Source of the DNA: Oceanobacillus piezotolerans
GTDB lineage: Bacteria > Bacillota > Bacilli > Bacillales > Amphibacillaceae
Direction of reading: 5' to 3'
Length of the DNA stretch: 64,000 nucleotides
Assembly: GCF_003665065.1 (NCBI RefSeq)
Contig: NZ_RCHR01000003.1
Location: 434,001-498,000, forward strand
A program made the translations under genes and the position numbers. The first letter of the stretch is position 1, and each line of letters starts with the position of its first letter. The notes beneath the pieces are model-generated. The model was not told where the DNA came from. It did no database searches and saw only the letters and a list, made by a program, of their open reading frames with translations. This document shows, piece by piece, positions 61,179 through 64,000 of the stretch.

Positions 61179-61367
61179 TTATACGCGCTCTACTTTACCT
61201 GATTTAAGTGCACGTGCAGAAACATAAACTTTTTTAGGTTTTCCATCAACCATAATACGTACTTTTTGTACATTAGCTTTCCATTTACGCTTATTGGAAT
61301 TCATAGCGTGAGAGCGTTGGTTACCACTGCTAGTCTTACGACCAGTTACAACACATTTTCTAGCCAT
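61179..61367 (-). CDS. rpmB: 50S ribosomal protein L28
   Basis: 62 residues. [20 protein letters not shown] is the typical start, with [15 protein letters not shown] and a basic C-terminus. It carries no zinc-type CxxC pair, only one Cys near the N-terminus, so it is of the C-minus form. GGGAGGG precedes the ATG on the minus strand; a longer frame to 61382 runs over that site. It is divergent from asp23, as in B. subtilis. Confidence 0.97.
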   Translation of the reverse strand: MARKCVVTGRKTSSGNQRSHAMNSNKRKWKANVQKVRIMVDGKPKKVYVSARALKSGKVERV

Positions 61368-61487
61368 GTTATTCCCTCCCAACTGTTACGAGTTCATTAT
61401 TACTTATACAATTTACCATATCTTGTGAAGGAATGCAATTGATTATTTCTCTTTAACTATTATATTTAAGCGTATAATAGATAAAGT

Positions 61488-61910
61488 GCGAACTTGTTTA
61501 ATCCAAAATAGTGCAAGGAACCGCTACGGAAATACACTACGCTTTCCGCGGGCGCTGCTGAGCCTCCTCGAGACTGTCGTCTCTGCGAGGTCTACCTTGG
61601 CTTTCCCTCCCGCAGGAGTCTCCGTGTATTCCCTCCGCTAGGTTTGAGCTTCTCGACTTATGGATTTATTACTGCAATAAGACAATCAAATATAGATCTG
61701 TGAAACGTTACGTACAGTACTTACACCACACATAAAGCAGAAAATCTCTATTAGCGTAGGCAGAATACGCAGACTCCTACGGGAATAGCACGTGTCTGAA
61801 GACCCCGCAGCGGTGGTTTTTCCGCGAGGAGGCTGAGGCCGTGCCCGTGGAAAGCGGAGTATTCTGCCGAAGCGGCTTCTAGCACACACCACCATTAGAA
61901 CAAGCGAGAG
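61488..61910 (+). repeat. GC-rich interspersed element, family A, copy 4 (divergent)
   Basis: Half A (about 61527-61650) is very close to copies 2 and 3: GGAAATACACTACGCTTTCC, then CTCCTCGAGACTGTCGTCTC. Half B (about 61751-61885) has diverged but keeps GACTCCTACGGGA, GAAGACCCCGCAG and complementary ends (GGCAGAATACGC with GTATTCTGCC). The outer ends are degraded: GAACTTGTTTAATCC at left against an inverted relative at about 61892-61908. It sits in the divergent rpmB-asp23 gap. The 240 bp from there to asp23 hold only its leader and a TATAAT at 62109. Confidence 0.75.
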
Positions 61911-62153
61911 TAGAATCGTTAATATCATTTTCACTACGTCGTATTTTCTATTAAATGTGACCTATAAAGACACAATCTCTCTTTTTATCATTATACGAAA
62001 GAGAATTCACTTGACAGAGCAACTTAATTCGTCCATTGTATAAAGGGGAATTTTTGAATTAATTATTATACAGTTTAGTCGTTACTTTTAAAAAATCTTA
62101 GTATGTAGTATAATTTGCTTATACTAAGAGTAGTCGTCCTGAGGAGGATTATT

Positions 62154-62516
62154 ATGTCTATTGAACTAAATACAACTGATGGTCAGGTTACCATTACCAA
62201 CGATGTAGTTGCTACAATTGCTGGTGGTACAGCTGTAGAATGTTACGGTATTGTAGGAATGGCATCTAAAAGCCAAATAAGAGATGGAATTGCAGAGATA
62301 CTAAAAAAAGAGAATTATTCTAGAGGGATTATTGTTCGTCAAGAAGATGACAAATTACATATTGATATGTACATCATTGTAAGCTACGGTACAAAGATAT
62401 CTGAGGTAGCAAGTAATGTACAATCTCAAGTTAAGTATGCATTAAGCCAATCTTTAGGCTTAGACATTGACTCAGTCAATATTTATATCCAAGGAGTTAG
62501 GGTTTCTAGAGATTAG
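62154..62516 (+). CDS. yloU: Asp23/Gls24 family envelope stress protein (YloU)
   Basis: 120 residues, the length seen in B. subtilis YloU. Single Asp23 domain: MSIELNTTDGQVTITNDVVA, then AGGTAVECYGIVGMASKSQIRDG, and IHIDMYIIVSYGTKISEVASNVQSQVKYAL. Related proteins associate with the membrane and cell envelope stress; the role of YloU is not well defined. GAGGAGG precedes ATG 62154. fakA follows 28 bp later, the usual pairing. Confidence 0.94.
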   Translation: MSIELNTTDGQVTITNDVVATIAGGTAVECYGIVGMASKSQIRDGIAEILKKENYSRGIIVRQEDDKLHIDMYIIVSYGTKISEVASNVQSQVKYALSQSLGLDIDSVNIYIQGVRVSRD

Positions 62517-62544
62517 GTCTTTATGTTATTGAGGAGGAAGTATA

Positions 62545-64000
62545 GTGACAGTCGAGAAGATAGATGGCGTTGTTTTAACGCAAATGATTTTGGCGGGTGC
62601 TAATCATTTAACAAATAACGCCAAAAAAATAGATGCTTTAAATGTATTTCCCGTTCCAGATGGAGACACGGGAACAAATATGAATTTATCGATGACTTCA
62701 GGAGCAAATGAAGTTAAAAGGTTAAATAGTGATCACGCGTCAGATGTTGCAAACGCTTTTTCAAAAGGCTTGCTAATGGGCGCAAGAGGCAACTCTGGTG
62801 TAATCCTATCCCAAATCTTCCGTGGGTTTGCAAAAGGGATGGAGAAAAAGCAAAGCCTTACTGCAGAGGATTTGGCTCAAGCGATTGAATCAGGGGTGTC
62901 AACTGCGTACAAAGCAGTTATGAAACCAGTTGAAGGTACAATTCTTACTGTGGCGAAAGACGCTGGAATTGAAGCGATTTCTGTATCAAAGAACGAGAAA
63001 GATGTAGTAGTACTTATGGAAAAGGTCTTGTCAGCGGCCAAGGCTTCCTTACAACGTACACCTGAATTATTGCCTGTTTTAAAAGAAGTTGGAGTAGTAG
63101 ACTCTGGCGGACAAGGGCTTGTTACCATTTATGAAGGTTTCTTAGCAGCTTTAAAAGGGGAAGAACTCCCGCAAGAAGTTGTTTCAGAAACTGAAATGAA
63201 AGAAATGGTGAACGCAGAGCATCATAAAGCACAAGAATTTATGGATACATCCCAAATTGAATTTGGCTATTGTACTGAATTTATGGTACGTTTCGAAGAG
63301 GATAAATTAAAAGAAACACCATATAATGAAGAAGAATTCCGGAATGAGCTAAGTGAATTAGGCGATTCTCTTTTAGTTGTTTCTGATGACGAAATAGTCA
63401 AGGTTCATGTTCACTCAGAAGTACCTGGAACATGTATTAATCTTGGTCACCGTTATGGAAGTCTTATTAAAATTAAAGTCGATAATATGCGAGAACAGCA
63501 CTCTGCCATTGTCGGGGAACCTGCCGAAAGAAAATCGACAGTTAAAAAAGAATATGGAATAGTAACTGTAGCAATGGGAAATGGAATCAAAGCTTTACTA
63601 GAAAGCTTAGGTGCCTCCTATGTAATCGCTGGTGGCCAGACGATGAATCCTAGCACACAGGACATTACAGATGCTATTAAAAAAGTAAATGCAAAAAACG
63701 TACTCGTATTACCGAATAATAAAAATATTCGTATGGCAGCTGACCAAGCAGCCGAGCTTGCGGAAGAAAACGTAGCAGTAGTACCAACTACAACTATTCC
63801 ACAGGGGATTTCTGCTATGCTCTCCTTCCATCCGGATGCTGACTTGGAAACGAATCAAAAAGCAATGGATGAAGCGAGAAAACAGGTGAAGACTGGGCAA
63901 GTAACATATGCAGTGAGAGATACTACTATTGAAGGAATTACAATTGAGAACGGTCATTTTATGGGTATTGTTGATGGTAAAATTAAAGTGACGGACCGTG
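62545..64000 (+). CDS. fakA: Fatty acid kinase catalytic subunit FakA (YloV), 5' part
   Basis: 485 complete codons are in the window and the frame is still open at the edge; B. subtilis YloV has about 550 residues, so roughly the last eighth is missing. DAK-like kinase: N-terminal DhaL domain with LNVFPVPDGDTGTNMNLSM (metal-binding aspartates), LLMGARGNSGVILSQIFRGF, and KPVEGTILTVAKDA; middle domain with GYCTEFMVRF; C-terminal EDD-like domain with GIVTVAMGNGIKALLESLGA and GGQTMNPSTQDI. FakA phosphorylates fatty acids bound to FakB. GTG start with GAGGAGGAAG upstream. Confidence 0.95.
   Translation, partial: MTVEKIDGVVLTQMILAGANHLTNNAKKIDALNVFPVPDGDTGTNMNLSMTSGANEVKRLNSDHASDVANAFSKGLLMGARGNSGVILSQIFRGFAKGMEKKQSLTAEDLAQAIESGVSTAYKAVMKPVEGTILTVAKDAGIEAISVSKNEKDVVVLMEKVLSAAKASLQRTPELLPVLKEVGVVDSGGQGLVTIYEGFLAALKGEELPQEVVSETEMKEMVNAEHHKAQEFMDTSQIEFGYCTEFMVRFEEDKLKETPYNEEEFRNELSELGDSLLVVSDDEIVKVHVHSEVPGTCINLGHRYGSLIKIKVDNMREQHSAIVGEPAERKSTVKKEYGIVTVAMGNGIKALLESLGASYVIAGGQTMNPSTQDITDAIKKVNAKNVLVLPNNKNIRMAADQAAELAEENVAVVPTTTIPQGISAMLSFHPDADLETNQKAMDEARKQVKTGQVTYAVRDTTIEGITIENGHFMGIVDGKIKVTDR

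Overview
The window is core chromosome of a low-GC, endospore-forming Firmicute of the family Bacillaceae. Evidence: the sporulation genes spoVD, spoVE, spoIIGA, sigE, sigG, ylmC and spoVM are present; MurE carries the meso-diaminopimelate type DNPR motif; and gene order runs almost collinear with Bacillus subtilis from bshC to fakA (yloV). Sequence character and the GC-rich interspersed repeats suggest the Oceanobacillus/Virgibacillus-like branch, but that placement is inference. No phage, integron, CRISPR array, tRNA, rRNA or toxin gene was seen.

Layout. 1-1000: 3' part of bshC (bacillithiol synthesis). 1200-18000: division and cell-wall cluster mraZ-rsmH-ftsL-pbpB-spoVD-murE-murF-mraY-murD-spoVE-divIB-ftsA-ftsZ. 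It lacks the murG, murB, ylxW, ylxX and sbp genes found in B. subtilis. 18300-21100: the spoIIG locus (spoIIGA-sigE) and sigG. 21100-25700: ylmC-pgeF-ylmE-sepF-ylmG-ylmH-divIVA. 25650-28760: T-box controlled ileS. 29300-30740: lspA and rluD. 30740-41170: the pyrimidine operon pyrR-pyrB-pyrC-carA-carB-pyrK-pyrD-pyrF-pyrE, with two PyrR attenuators and no pyrP. 41200-43000: an accessory divergent pair, a methyltransferase and a LysR-type regulator. 43100-47750: rqcH (minus strand) and a P-type calcium ATPase. 48400-60900: remA-gmk-rpoZ-coaBC-priA-fmt-rsmB-prpC-prkC-rsgA-rpe-thiN-spoVM, without def and rlmN. 61100-64000: rpmB (minus strand), asp23 (yloU) and the start of fakA (yloV).

The genes form a growth and morphogenesis block: peptidoglycan precursor synthesis and the divisome, the switch to sporulation (Spo0A to sigma-E/sigma-F to sigma-G), pyrimidine synthesis with RNA-based feedback, and translation functions (IleS, RsmB, Fmt, RsgA, L28, RqcH, YlmH). 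Control is visible at several levels: MraZ boxes, a sigma-H-like promoter before ftsA, a stretched spoIIG promoter, a sigma-F promoter before sigG, a T-box, PyrR attenuators, and hairpins over the translation starts of murE, spoVE and sigG.

No wholly new protein system is evident; most genes are recognisable core genes. The least explained content is non-coding: four copies of a 420-490 bp GC-rich element with imperfect terminal inverted repeats (three of them at sites where B. subtilis has a gene that is missing here), a double-hairpin module inside two copies that shows a compensatory base change, and two copies of a shorter hairpin repeat.
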